Shown: piece by piece, positions 32,032 through 41,267 of the stretch
Numbering within the stretch: the stretch's first letter is position 1
How the letters are laid out: the number at the start of each line of letters is the position of its first letter
Assembly (NCBI GenBank): GCA_034927285.1
Contig: JAYFQF010000016.1
Coordinates: 37,967 to 101,966 of the forward strand
DNA: 64,000 bases
From: JAYFQF01 sp034927285
Lineage (GTDB): Bacteria > Bacillota > Peptococcia > DRI-13 > UBA5745
Reading direction: 5' to 3'
The notes under the pieces: model-generated
Database searches by the model: none
The model's input: the letters and a program-made list of their open reading frames with translations, nothing else
What the model was told of the DNA's origin: nothing
Translations under genes and position numbers: made by a program

Positions 32032-33129
32032 ATGCGCGCAAGAGAAAAAGGGATCCTCATCGGCCGGATGGCCCCCGGCCCATTAAATAAAATCAGCGAT
32101 GTGCCCGGCGTCCGGGTAGGCCACTATACCCTGGATACGGAAAAGTATAAGACCGGCGTTACCGTTGTGCTGCCCTGTCCCGACAGCCCTTATGACAGGC
32201 CGCTGACCGCCGCCTCCTTTGTATTTAACGGCTTCGGCAAAACCACCGGCCTTTTACAGGTGGATGAACTGGGCAGCCTGGAAACCCCCGTGGCCCTGAC
32301 CGGCACCCTGAACGTGGGGCTGGTTCACGATGCCCTGGTGGAATACACCATCCGTCAGAGTCCCCAGCCGGTAAAAACCGTAAACCCCCTGGTTTGTGAA
32401 TGCAACGATTCCGGCTTAAGCTTCAGCGCGGACCGGCCGGTGAAAAAGGAGCATGTTTTTGCCGCCATCGAAAGCGCCGGCGCAGATTTTGCCGAAGGGG
32501 ACGTGGGAGCAGGCAAAGGCCTGCGCTGCCACGGGCTGAAGGGCGGCATCGGCAGCGCTTCCCGGATCGTGAAGCTGGAGGGCGCCGGAAAATCCCCGCA
32601 GGAGGAAGCCCGGCAGGGCGGTGTGCCGTCACAGGGGCCCTCCCCAGGGGAAGCCCTGCCCGAAGCATCGTATACCCTGGGGGTACTGATCCAGACCAAC
32701 CACGGCAGCTTGCCGGATCTATGTCTTGCCGGACTGCCGGCAGGCCGAAAAATTGCCGCCAGGCTTCAGGCTGAGGGAGAAGACAAAGGCTCCGTCATCG
32801 TGGTGGCGGCCACCGACGCCCCCTTATCCGACCGGCAGCTGCGCCGGGTGCTGAAACGGGCAGTTACGGGGCTGGCCCGGGCAGGCTCTTATTTTGGTTC
32901 CGGCAGCGGCGACGTCTTCGTGGGCTTTTCCACCTGCGCGGCCAACCGCATCCCCCGGGAGGGGCCTGCTCTGCGCATGGTTCAGCTATTGGCGGAAGAT
33001 CAATTGGACCTGTTTTTCCGGGCTATGGCCGAAGCCACCGAGGAAGCTTTAGTGAATTCTCTGCTGGCTGCCGGACCCGTGACCGGCTTCGACGGCCGCC
33101 GCGTCCGCAGCTTGCCGGAGTTTATTTGA
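32032..33129 (+). CDS. P1-family peptidase (DmpA-like)
   Basis: A 365-residue enzyme of the Ntn-hydrolase-like DmpA/OAT fold, a family of self-processing aminopeptidases and amidases. It starts near NKISDVPGVRVGHYTL and contains LNVGLVHDALVEY, GDVGAGKGLRCHGLKGGIGS and, toward the end, VVAATDAPLSDRQLRRVLKR and SGSGDVFVGFST. Residues about 187-210 are a Pro/Gln/Gly-rich insert just before the TLGVLIQTNHGS strand where the cleavage region would lie. The ATG at 32032 follows AGGGGAGGAAG; an open frame from 31915 is rejected because it has no ribosome binding site or similarity. Confidence 0.85.
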   Translation: MRAREKGILIGRMAPGPLNKISDVPGVRVGHYTLDTEKYKTGVTVVLPCPDSPYDRPLTAASFVFNGFGKTTGLLQVDELGSLETPVALTGTLNVGLVHDALVEYTIRQSPQPVKTVNPLVCECNDSGLSFSADRPVKKEHVFAAIESAGADFAEGDVGAGKGLRCHGLKGGIGSASRIVKLEGAGKSPQEEARQGGVPSQGPSPGEALPEASYTLGVLIQTNHGSLPDLCLAGLPAGRKIAARLQAEGEDKGSVIVVAATDAPLSDRQLRRVLKRAVTGLARAGSYFGSGSGDVFVGFSTCAANRIPREGPALRMVQLLAEDQLDLFFRAMAEATEEALVNSLLAAGPVTGFDGRRVRSLPEFI

Positions 33130-33316
33130 CTTCCAGCGCTTAAATTACAGGACCGGCAAAAAAAGCAAGGCCCCATGTCCCGCGCCATCCTTATTCCCGC
33201 CGAATTCACCGCCGTCTTTACGCAAGGGTTTCGGCCCATGAGCAGGCACCAAACGGCCTCTCCCCGCATAAGCAGTAATTGGGGCACGAAATTATACTGG
33301 AGGTGCTTTCCTTTCC

Positions 33317-33586
33317 ATGGAAGAACGATATTATGTCATCGTTTTCCCCAACGCCCATACTGCTATGGCCGCGCAAAAGCGATTAAACGACAGGCAGATC
33401 CCTATCTTCATGATGCCTACCCTGCGTGAGCTTTCCGACAGCTGCGGCCTGTCCATCCGATTTTTGCCGGCGGACCTGTACCGGGTCCGGCAGGCTCTTG
33501 CCGAAGACGACCTTCTGCGGGAGCGGTGCCAGCTTTACCTGGTCCGGCACAGGGACAACGGCCGCCGCCTGATTGAAAAAGCTTAA
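33317..33586 (+). CDS. DUF3343 domain protein
   Basis: An 89-residue protein starting MEERYYVIVFPNAHTAMAAQ, with the DUF3343 core PIFMMPTLRELSDSCGLSIRF. Such small proteins are common in Clostridia, often near selenium- or cysteine-related genes, and their function is unknown. A conserved Cys (SCGLSIRF) is present. GGAGGTG precedes the ATG at 33317 by 11 nt. Confidence 0.88.
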   Translation: MEERYYVIVFPNAHTAMAAQKRLNDRQIPIFMMPTLRELSDSCGLSIRFLPADLYRVRQALAEDDLLRERCQLYLVRHRDNGRRLIEKA

Positions 33587-33606
33587 TCCCTCTCCCCGGC
33601 GAAACG

Positions 33607-33660
33607 AAAGGGCGGACCGTATCTCGTTTTTACAAAACGTTTTACGGCCCGCCCTTTTCC
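33607..33660. terminator. Bidirectional terminator between DUF3343 and the SpoIID-type gene
   Basis: AAAGGGCGGACCGT (33607-33620) pairs with ACGGCCCGCCCTTT (33644-33657) with one mismatch; T-rich on the plus strand and A-rich on the other side. It separates two convergent genes. Confidence 0.8.
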
Positions 33661-33843
33661 AAAACGCGCTCTTCAATTTAAACGTAACCTCAGCTTACCG
33701 CCACGGCCCCTTAGGCTTTGCCCCGCTTATCTTGTTTGCCTCTGCAAGGCTTGCTCAAAGCGGGCCGTCTTTCCTGGCGATCAGCCGCCGAAGGGGTTTT
33801 TCGGCTTCAATTCGCCCGGGATCTCAACGGCCGCCTTGCCCGG

Positions 33844-35814
33844 TTACCGGCCGCTCAGGCGGGCCAGGGTACAGCCGGTATAATAATGCAGCAGGATCTG
33901 CTGATCGTTCAGCCCTTTTTTGGCGTAATCGTTGGCTCCGTATTGGCACATCCCCACCCCGTGGCCATAGCCCTTGCTGGTGATTTCCAGGCCCTGGGCG
34001 GTAACGGCCGCGCGGAAATTTGCCGAAGGCAGCTCCAGCCGGGAGCGCAGCTCTGTCCCGCTGAACTCTTTGCCGGAAACGGAAGCGCTCAGCACCCGCC
34101 CCGAGGCGCTGCGGTCGGTGACCTGGCAGAGCCGGGACCTGGAACCGGCGGAAGCGCTGGCCGTAACTGCCTCAAGCTGGGTCCCCAGACGCTTATCCGC
34201 CTCTTCCAGGCTGATAATCGTGGTTTTGGAGGAGTAGGGATCCTGATGCCCGCTGCAGGCCACCGATTGCAGATACGGCACCGCGCTGCCCCAGACATTG
34301 ACCGGATCTTCGGTTCTCTCCCCGCCGCAGGAAGAATGATAAAGGGGGTCGATGATCTGGCCCTGGTAAAGCAGCACCACGTCTTTTGTCTCCTGCACCG
34401 CCTGCCGGATCCTGGCTTCCTTTTCGCTGAAGTTCTTTCCCCAGTTGGCTTTTCTTTCCGCTTCGCTGAGCCAGGTCTGATTAATATTCGTATCGTTGGT
34501 GATATCCGCTTCCGGTTCGATTTCCGCCAGGGCGGGGCTGGCCCCCTTGACGATCTTGCTGACGGAGTATGTGCGGGCCGCTATGGCCTGGGCCTTTAAT
34601 GCCTCCAATTCAAAAGAGGCTGGCATTTCGCCGGCCACCACGCCCACCAGGTATTCTTCCAGATCCATTTCCAGCAATTGCCCGCTTTTGTACTCGTAAA
34701 GGCGGATTTTTTGCCCGGAAGCGTTTTCACCGCCGCCCTCGCCGGACCCCAGTCCGAAAATCCTTTTCCAGAAGCTGGCGCCGCTTCCGGAGGCGGCTGC
34801 ATCGTCCGGCTCCGGAAGTCCCGCGGCGCCGCCGCCCTCGCCGGCGGGCAGGCTTACTTCCGGCAGGTTGCGGCTGTCTACGCTGAGGGCGGTGCCTTCC
34901 CGGGGCCGGATGATTCCCTGGCTTTCCAAAGCCGCGGTACAGTATGGCACTACCCACCAGATCAACGCCGCAAAGATGAGGCAGCGGATCAGGGGAAAGC
35001 GGGAACGGCCATAAGCTTTGCCGCGCCGGCCTGTGCCGGCGATGCTCCTTTGGCGGCCAAAGCGCCCCCCGGGGCCGTCCCGGCCGCCCCTGCCGGCGCC
35101 GGGGTACCCGGCTCCGGGATAAGCAGCCCCGGCGGCATGGGCAGACCGGGTATAATACGGCTTGCCTGCGGCCGCCCCGGCGCTTTTAGGCCGGTTAGCC
35201 AATTCAGACCGCCCGGACACCTTGGGTGAGCGGCTCCAATCGGGCTGCCGGAGCTTTCCTTCCCGCCTGCCCCGCCGCGGATCCCGGCTTCCTTTATCCC
35301 CCTGGCCTTCCAGGGGACCGCTGTACCAGGGCACGGCAGAAGCGCCGGAACCGTGTCCCGGCCCGGGCTCCGCCCCTTCCCCGCCGCCGATCCTCCGGGG
35401 GCTTTGATGCCTGCCGGAGAGCTCGGGTCCAAAACACCTTCGCAGCAGCCTTTGCAGACCGGAAATGCCCTCCACAACCGGAGGCAGGCCTGACGCCGCC
35501 GGGCCCTCCGGCCCTTCGTTTCCCCGGGCCCGCACCGGCTCCGCAGCCGCCGCAAGCTTTGGGGTACCAGCAAGTATTGGGCCGCCGGCAGGCATTGGGA
35601 CGCCGGCTTCTTTCTCCCTGCTTTGCCTGGCGGCCAAAGCCTCCAATTCTTCCTGGCAGCTGCGCCTGACCCGGCCCTGGGAAGGCGACCAAAGGCCGAA
35701 CATCTTCAGCTGATATTGCCGCCAGCGGCGGTGGCAATTCCGGCGCAGCTGCTGTAGACTCAATATAAAAGGCGACCGGTTCAGCGGCCTCCTGCCGGAT
35801 TCTCGTATCTGCAA
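33844..35814 (-). CDS. spoIID: SpoIID/LytB-domain protein with a long low-complexity N-terminal extension
   Basis: SpoIID is a lytic transglycosylase that, with SpoIIP and SpoIIM, thins septal peptidoglycan during engulfment. The C-terminal part (about residues 370-656) is the SpoIID domain: LLEMDLEEYLVGVVAGEMPA with the catalytic-type Glu, LKAQAIAARTYSVSKI, YHSSCGGERTEDPVNVWG and GYGHGVGMCQYGANDYAKKG. One transmembrane helix (IFAALIWWVVPYCTAAL, about 280-296) precedes it. Residues 1-275 are a cytoplasmic Gly/Arg/Pro-rich region not found in the usual 340-residue SpoIID. The TTG start at 35814 has AGGAGGG 8 nt upstream, so the extension is probably translated. The order murA, spoIID, spoIIID fits known neighbourhoods. 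Confidence 0.88.
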   Translation of the reverse strand: MQIRESGRRPLNRSPFILSLQQLRRNCHRRWRQYQLKMFGLWSPSQGRVRRSCQEELEALAARQSREKEAGVPMPAGGPILAGTPKLAAAAEPVRARGNEGPEGPAASGLPPVVEGISGLQRLLRRCFGPELSGRHQSPRRIGGGEGAEPGPGHGSGASAVPWYSGPLEGQGDKGSRDPRRGRREGKLRQPDWSRSPKVSGRSELANRPKSAGAAAGKPYYTRSAHAAGAAYPGAGYPGAGRGGRDGPGGRFGRQRSIAGTGRRGKAYGRSRFPLIRCLIFAALIWWVVPYCTAALESQGIIRPREGTALSVDSRNLPEVSLPAGEGGGAAGLPEPDDAAASGSGASFWKRIFGLGSGEGGGENASGQKIRLYEYKSGQLLEMDLEEYLVGVVAGEMPASFELEALKAQAIAARTYSVSKIVKGASPALAEIEPEADITNDTNINQTWLSEAERKANWGKNFSEKEARIRQAVQETKDVVLLYQGQIIDPLYHSSCGGERTEDPVNVWGSAVPYLQSVACSGHQDPYSSKTTIISLEEADKRLGTQLEAVTASASAGSRSRLCQVTDRSASGRVLSASVSGKEFSGTELRSRLELPSANFRAAVTAQGLEITSKGYGHGVGMCQYGANDYAKKGLNDQQILLHYYTGCTLARLSGR

Positions 35815-36024
35815 GGCCTCTCCCTCCTTTGGCGCCGTTATTATCTTTATGCGCCAGGAGAAGCCTTTATTCGGCAGGGACAGGCCTATTCTGCATCCGG
35901 CTCACGCACCTGCATATGACTGTGTATACATTCTACTTAACTTTTTCCTATATAATTAATATCTATTTTACGATAAAATAAATGATCAGAATAGCCTGAT
36001 TGAGAAGACTGAAAAAAGGACCCG

Positions 36025-36060
36025 AAAAAACCCGGCCGGCGCATGCTTTGCGCCGCCGGG
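36025..36060 (-). terminator. Terminator of murA
   Basis: Minus strand: GC-rich stem (CCCGGCGGCGCAA ... TGCGCCGGCCGGG, one bulge) followed by TTTTTTCGGG. Confidence 0.8.
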
Positions 36061-36145
36061 CAGAATCCAAAAACGAAGTTGGACCAGGTATTTGTAATAT
36101 CCGGTATTTTTTCCTTTCGCTGCCGGATGCGCGGCCGCCTGCGGT

Positions 36146-37411
36146 CTAATCCGCCCGGTTTATCCGGCTGATTACCGCGCCTACCCGCTGCAGCTTCCCC
36201 ACCAGATCGTCATAGCCCCGGTCAATAAAATGGACATTAGAAATTTCCGTCCGTCCTTCCGCCGCCAGGCCGGCGATCACCAAGGCGGCGCCGGCCCGCA
36301 GATCCGTGGCCTTTACCGCCGCTCCCTGCAAAAGCGTGGGCCCCTGCACCACGGCGCTGCGGCCGTTTATCCGGATATCGGCGCCCATGCGCCGCAGCTC
36401 TTCGGCATGCATAAACCGATTTTCAAACACGGTCTCGGTGATGACGCTGGCCCCGCTGGCCTTGGTCATCAGGGCCATGTATTGGGCCTGCATATCCGTA
36501 GGAAAGCCGGGATAGGGCAGGGTCTTGATGTCTGTGGCTTCCAGCCGGCTCCGGGCCTTGATACGCAGGCTGCTTTCCCCTTCGTAAATGTGGCAGCCGG
36601 CTTCCTCCAGTTTGGCGATTACCGGTTTTAAATGATCGGCAATCACGTTTTCCAGGGTCAGCTGGCCGCCGGTCATGGCCGCGGCGATCAGGTAACTGCC
36701 GGCCTCGATCCGGTCGGGGATCACCTGATGCTCGCTGCCGGAAAGCTCCGGCACCCCTTCTATCTTCACGACCTTGGTCCCGGCTCCCCGGATGCGGCCG
36801 CCCATACTATTAATAAAATTGGCCAGATCCACGATCTCCGGCTCTTCGGCGGCGTTTTCGATGACCGTATTTCCCGTGGCCAAAGCCGCCGCCATCATCA
36901 GATTTTCCGTAGCGCCTACGCTGGGGAAGTCCAGATAAATCCGGGCCCCTTTTAAGCAGCGGTTCTCCGCCAGGACATAGCCGTGCTCCTTACGGATGGT
37001 AACGCCCATGGCTTCAAAACCCTTCAGATGCAGGTCGATGGGGCGGGTGCCGATGGCACAGCCGCCGGGCTGGGAAATTTTCGCCCGGCCCAGGCGCGCC
37101 AAAAGAGGCCCCATCACTAAGACGGAAGCCCGCATCTTCCGGACGATCTCATCGGAGGCTTCCCAGCGGTCGATGGCGGAAGCATCCACATAAAGGTCCC
37201 GGCCCAGCCACTTTACCTTGGCTCCCAGACTTTCCAGCACCTGACAGATGATTTCCACATCCGCCAGCCGGGGAGTTTCGATGATCCGGCAGGGCGTGGA
37301 ACTGAGCAATGTGGCGGCAATGATGGGCAGCACCGCATTTTTTGCTCCGCTGACGGTAATACTTCCTTTCAGCGGATGCCCCCCTTCGATAACGATCCGT
37401 TCTGCTGACAT
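36146..37411 (-). CDS. murA: UDP-N-acetylglucosamine 1-carboxyvinyltransferase
   Basis: First committed step of peptidoglycan synthesis: adds enolpyruvate from PEP to UDP-GlcNAc. The 421-residue protein has the opening [20 protein letters not shown] with the catalytic Lys, the loop [20 protein letters not shown] with the fosfomycin-target Cys, [19 protein letters not shown], and the closing [19 protein letters not shown]. Length is normal. AGGGGGAAGC precedes the ATG at 37411. It is transcribed away from the V-ATPase operon from a divergent promoter region. Confidence 0.97.
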   Translation of the reverse strand: MSAERIVIEGGHPLKGSITVSGAKNAVLPIIAATLLSSTPCRIIETPRLADVEIICQVLESLGAKVKWLGRDLYVDASAIDRWEASDEIVRKMRASVLVMGPLLARLGRAKISQPGGCAIGTRPIDLHLKGFEAMGVTIRKEHGYVLAENRCLKGARIYLDFPSVGATENLMMAAALATGNTVIENAAEEPEIVDLANFINSMGGRIRGAGTKVVKIEGVPELSGSEHQVIPDRIEAGSYLIAAAMTGGQLTLENVIADHLKPVIAKLEEAGCHIYEGESSLRIKARSRLEATDIKTLPYPGFPTDMQAQYMALMTKASGASVITETVFENRFMHAEELRRMGADIRINGRSAVVQGPTLLQGAAVKATDLRAGAALVIAGLAAEGRTEISNVHFIDRGYDDLVGKLQRVGAVISRINRAD

Positions 37412-37508
37412 CAGCTTCCCCCTAAAATTTCTGAAATCGATGATTGGATTAACTTTTGCCGATGGACCGCTTTTTATACCGCCAAAAGCACTACCAAACT
37501 AGTATTAT

Positions 37509-37538
37509 ATTATATCACAGGAAACTCCTGCCGTCTAA
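37509..37538 (-). promoter_or_regulatory. Promoter of murA
   Basis: Minus strand TTAGAC (37533-37538), 18 nt, TATAAT (37509-37514). The 37540-37745 stretch between the two divergent promoters is AT-rich with no gene. Confidence 0.65.
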
Positions 37539-37748
37539 TGACCCTTTCCGTTCATTTGCGACGGAAAATCAACTTTGAAAATTGCCGGAATCTGGCGAAT
37601 TTTTAATTTTTCTTATTTCGCCAAAATACTGATAATTTACGTTTATTCCTATATATACGCAAGGCTTAACCCAAGTTAAAAAAATCACATTCATCGTAAA
37701 ATATTTGTGCAATAAGGTACAAATATTGATAAATAAGGTTTTTTTACC

Positions 37749-37777
37749 TTGAATTGATTTTCGTGAGAGGCTATAAT
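37749..37777 (+). promoter_or_regulatory. Promoter of the V-type ATPase operon
   Basis: TTGAAT (37749-37754), 17 nt, TATAAT (37772-37777), with a leader of about 75 nt. Confidence 0.75.
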
Positions 37778-37857
37778 GTTAAACATATGGTATAAGGGGA
37801 GGTTTTATCTTTTTTTGAGATTACCATATCTATTTTAAGGCAAAGGCAGGTGAGAAG

Positions 37858-38172
37858 ATGTCATTAGAAGCAATCAAGAAAATCGCAGAGACGGAGTCGG
37901 AGGCGGAAAAACAGAAGGCGGAAGCCCGGCTGGAGGCCAAACGGATTCTAGCCGGCGCCGAAACCGAAGGCCGTGAAATCGTCTCAAAGGCCCAGGCCGC
38001 TGCGCAGGCAGAGGTCGGTGAGTATTGCCGGAAAGCGGAAGCGGAAGGTACGGCCGCCGCGCAAAAGATTGCGGAAGAAATCGACGCCCAATGTCAAAAT
38101 CTGACCGGCAGCGCCACGGGCAGGATGGAGGCCGCAGTCTCGATTATCGTAGGAAGGGTAGTGAACGGCTGA
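37858..38172 (+). CDS. ntpF: V-type ATPase peripheral-stalk subunit (NtpF/subunit G-H type)
   Basis: A 104-residue, almost wholly helical and highly charged Ala/Glu/Lys-rich protein (IAETESEAEKQKAEARLEAK and following heptads to about residue 85) that pairs with subunit E to form the peripheral stalk. It is first in the operon, as ntpF is in Enterococcus hirae. Its stop TGA shares its A with the ATG of the subunit I gene. GCAGGTGAGAAG precedes the start. The identity rests on position and coiled-coil character more than on motifs. Confidence 0.85.
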   Translation: MSLEAIKKIAETESEAEKQKAEARLEAKRILAGAETEGREIVSKAQAAAQAEVGEYCRKAEAEGTAAAQKIAEEIDAQCQNLTGSATGRMEAAVSIIVGRVVNG

Positions 38173-40127
38173 TGTCAATTGTTGCAATGTCAAGGTTGTG
38201 CGTCATCGCACCCCGGAACGTTCGTCGTCCCCTTCTGAAGGAGCTGACTAAATTGGGCTGCGTGGAGGTTGGCGCCTCCGCGGAACACTTGACCGATCCG
38301 GAATGGACCGCGGTAGCGGAGAAATTCACCGAGACGGATAATCACGCCGCGGCTCTTTCTCATCTGACCACAGCCCATGATATCCTGGCAAAATACGCTC
38401 CCCGGAAGGCCGGCTTCCTGACTCCCCGCAGGATGGTCTCCGAGTCCGTTTTCCAGGACGGCAGCGTGCTGGAAAAGGCCCAGGCCGCCGCAGAACGGAT
38501 AAACGGCTATGGCCGGGAAATATCCGCCCTGTATTCCGAAGAGGGCCGTCTTGCCGCCAGGAAAGCCTCCCTGACCCCCTGGGCCGGGATGAATGTTCCT
38601 TTTGGCGCCACTTTCGGACACTCGTTTAAGGTATTGTTTGGCGTTACCCCTGCCGCCGGCGTCACCCCCGGTCAACTGGCCGCCGAGGTGGAAGCCGAGC
38701 AGGCCGCTTATCTGGAACTGGTCAACAGCGACAGAGAGCAGAACTATTTCCTTTTGGTGGTCCATAACGACTCCTATGAGGCCGTGATGGATATCGTCAA
38801 GACCAAGGGTTTTTCCATCGTCAGCTTCAAGGACACGGAAGATACCGCCGCCGAAAATATCCGGCAGCTGGACGCCCGGTTAAAAGAACTGGAAGTCCAG
38901 CGCCAGGCTGCGGTGGCCCGTATCCAGGCCCTGGCGGATATGCGGGAAGCCATCGAACAGGCCATCGACGTGCTGAGCATTGAAAACCGCCGCGATCAGG
39001 TGTTAAATAGCCTGGCCGCCACCAAAGAAACCGTATTCCTGGAGGGCTGGACCCCCGGGGAAACCAAAGCAGCCGTTACCGCCGTTTTGGAAAAGCATGG
39101 CTGCGCTTACAGCTTCAGCGAGCCTGCGGAAGGGGAGGAGCCTCCCGTCTTGCTTCATGATCCCAAATTGATTGAGCCCTTCGGCATGGTGACGGAGCTC
39201 TACGCGCTGCCGACCTATGAAAGCAATCTTGACCCCAATCCCTTCATGGCCCCCTTCTTCTTTATTTTCTTCGGCCTGATGATGGGAGACTTAGGCTATG
39301 GGATCATCATCACCCTGCTTTCCTGGCTGATCCTGAAAAAGGCCCGGCCGCCGAAAGAAGGCGGCATGTATCAACTGATGAAAATCGGTCTTTACTGCGG
39401 CGTTTCCACCATGATCTGGGGAGTTTTGTTCGGCAGCTTCTTTGGAAACGTGATCCCCGCCTTTACCGGCGCCATGCTGGGGCATGAAGTGGTTTTCCGC
39501 CCCTTGTTATTCGATCCCATGGCCGATCCGATGTCGCTGTTTTATTTGTCTTTGGTCTTTGGCTTCGTGCAGATCCTTTTGGGTATGGGGCTGCAGGCCT
39601 TCCAGCTGATCCGCCGGGGCCAGGTTTTCGACGCCATTTGCGATGTCGGCTTTTGGTACCTGATCCTGGGCGGAGTGCCCATTTGTCTCCTCGATACGAA
39701 GGCGGGCCTGATCCTGATGGCCGCAGGCGCTTTGGGAGTGCTCTTTACCGCCGGCCGCGCCAAAAAGGGTTTCGGCAGGATCACCGGAGGCCTGGGCAGC
39801 CTTTACGGCGTTACCAGCTATCTGGCGGATATCCTGTCTTACTCCCGTCTTCTGGCCTTAAGCCTGGCCACCGCCGTGATCGCCCAGGTCATGAACACCA
39901 TGGGCACCCTGGCCGGCGGCACCCTGGCCGGCTGGATCCTCTTCATTCTGGTTTTTACTGTTGGCCACGTCTTCAATCTTTCCATCAACCTTTTAGGTAC
40001 CTTTGTACACACCAGCCGTTTGCAGTATATTGAATTTTTCGGGAAGTTCTTCGAACCCGGCGGCAGAAAGTTTGCCCCATTATTTAACAAAACAAAATAT
40101 GTGGAAATCGTTAAGGAGGGTAAATAA
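38172..40127 (+). CDS. ntpI: V-type ATPase subunit I (a-subunit, ion channel)
   Basis: A 651-residue protein: a soluble N-terminal half (residues 1-320) with long coiled coils, and a C-terminal half with about seven to eight membrane helices starting at FMAPFFFIFFGLMMGDLGYG. The essential Arg region is in SYLADILSYSRLLALSLAT; the helix with FNLSINLLGTFVHTSRLQYIEFFGKF closes the protein. It forms the half-channels next to the c ring. The start at 38172 overlaps the stop of the preceding gene by one base, and an in-frame upstream reading from 38025 is rejected because it runs inside that gene. Confidence 0.93.
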   Translation: MSIVAMSRLCVIAPRNVRRPLLKELTKLGCVEVGASAEHLTDPEWTAVAEKFTETDNHAAALSHLTTAHDILAKYAPRKAGFLTPRRMVSESVFQDGSVLEKAQAAAERINGYGREISALYSEEGRLAARKASLTPWAGMNVPFGATFGHSFKVLFGVTPAAGVTPGQLAAEVEAEQAAYLELVNSDREQNYFLLVVHNDSYEAVMDIVKTKGFSIVSFKDTEDTAAENIRQLDARLKELEVQRQAAVARIQALADMREAIEQAIDVLSIENRRDQVLNSLAATKETVFLEGWTPGETKAAVTAVLEKHGCAYSFSEPAEGEEPPVLLHDPKLIEPFGMVTELYALPTYESNLDPNPFMAPFFFIFFGLMMGDLGYGIIITLLSWLILKKARPPKEGGMYQLMKIGLYCGVSTMIWGVLFGSFFGNVIPAFTGAMLGHEVVFRPLLFDPMADPMSLFYLSLVFGFVQILLGMGLQAFQLIRRGQVFDAICDVGFWYLILGGVPICLLDTKAGLILMAAGALGVLFTAGRAKKGFGRITGGLGSLYGVTSYLADILSYSRLLALSLATAVIAQVMNTMGTLAGGTLAGWILFILVFTVGHVFNLSINLLGTFVHTSRLQYIEFFGKFFEPGGRKFAPLFNKTKYVEIVKEGK

Positions 40128-40129
40128 TT

Positions 40130-40621
40130 ATGGAATGGATTACAGCAATCTTCAGCGGACGTACATTGGCTATCCTTGGGGCCGCTTTATCGATGGCTCT
40201 GGCCGGCACCGGCTCGGCGAAAGGCGTAGGCATCGCCGGCGAAGCCGCCTCAGGTGTGTTGACGGAAGACCCCGCTAAATTTGGTCAGACTCTGCTTTTA
40301 CAGGCTCTTCCCGGTACCCAGGGTATTTATGGCATGATTATTTCTTTTTTGATTCTCTTAAAGGTCGGCCTGATCGGCGGCAATCCTGTGGAGCTCACCA
40401 CCGCTCAGGGCCTTCAGTTCCTTTGCGCCGCGCTGCCCGTAGGCATCGCCGGCCTGACTTCCGGTATAGCGCAGGGCCGGGCTTCAGCCGCGGCCATGGG
40501 GATCATCGCCAAACGCCCCGAGGAATTAGGTAAAGCCATGATGTATCCTGCCATGGTGGAAACCTACGCCGTACTTTCCCTGCTGATTTCCTTCCTGATG
40601 TGGCTGGGTATTGCTGTTTAA
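40130..40621 (+). CDS. ntpK: V-type ATPase subunit K (c-ring proteolipid), Na+-type residues
   Basis: A 163-residue proteolipid with four membrane helices in two hairpins. The Na+ ligands known from E. hirae NtpK (L61, T64, Q65, Q110, E139) have counterparts L60, T63 and Q64 in ALPGTQGIYG, Q115 in SGIAQGR and E144 in MVETYAVL, with consistent spacing. The ring is therefore predicted to carry Na+. The first hairpin lacks a carboxylate, as in other duplicated c subunits. AAGGAGGG precedes the ATG at 40130. Confidence 0.95.
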   Translation: MEWITAIFSGRTLAILGAALSMALAGTGSAKGVGIAGEAASGVLTEDPAKFGQTLLLQALPGTQGIYGMIISFLILLKVGLIGGNPVELTTAQGLQFLCAALPVGIAGLTSGIAQGRASAAAMGIIAKRPEELGKAMMYPAMVETYAVLSLLISFLMWLGIAV

Positions 40622-40656
40622 TAGAATAACCAATAAATATAAGGGGGATTTCTACC

Positions 40657-41256
40657 ATGAACGGTATTGAAAAAATCACCGGCAAAATCGCCGTTGATGC
40701 CAAACAGGAAGCGGAAGCCATCCTGTCCCAGGCCCGTTCCGAAGCAGCAGCCATCGCCGGGAAATACCAGGCCCAGTCCCAGGAGGAAGCCAAAAAAATT
40801 CTCGTTGCCGGTGAAGAACAGGCAAAAGAAATCCGGCGCCGGGCCAAGGCCGCCGCGGAACTGGAAGGGCGCCAGAAAGTCCTGACCACCAAGCAGGAAC
40901 TGATCGCTCAGGCCTTTGACAAGGCCCTGGAAAAGCTGCTGTCCCTGCCCGCTCCGGAATATACCGCCCTGCTGGCTCAACTGGCGTCCAGGGCCGCCGG
41001 AAGCGGAAGCGAAACAGTCGTCATGTCCCCCAAGGATCGCGAGGCCCTGGGCCAGGCTGTGGTGGAACAGGCAAATAAACTGCTGAGCCAAAGCGGTAAG
41101 GCCGCGGGTCTGACCCTGAGCTCTGAAACCAGAGACTTTAAGGGCGGGCTGCTTCTGAAGTCCGGCGACGTGGAGGTTAACTGCACTCTGGAAACCATCG
41201 TGCAGCTGTCCAAAGAAGAGCTGGCCCTGGATGTAGCCGCCGCATTATTTGCTTAA
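40657..41256 (+). CDS. ntpE: V-type ATPase subunit E
   Basis: A 199-residue peripheral-stalk subunit. The first 100 residues are a charged coiled coil (KITGKIAVDAKQEAEAILSQ onward), then a globular C-terminal domain with VVMSPKDREAL and GGLLLKSGDVEVNCTLETI, typical of the E subunit that binds the A/B head. AAGGGGGA precedes the ATG at 40657. It partners the NtpF-like product of the first gene. Confidence 0.93.
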   Translation: MNGIEKITGKIAVDAKQEAEAILSQARSEAAAIAGKYQAQSQEEAKKILVAGEEQAKEIRRRAKAAAELEGRQKVLTTKQELIAQAFDKALEKLLSLPAPEYTALLAQLASRAAGSGSETVVMSPKDREALGQAVVEQANKLLSQSGKAAGLTLSSETRDFKGGLLLKSGDVEVNCTLETIVQLSKEELALDVAAALFA

Positions 41257-41267
41257 GCGGAAAGGTT

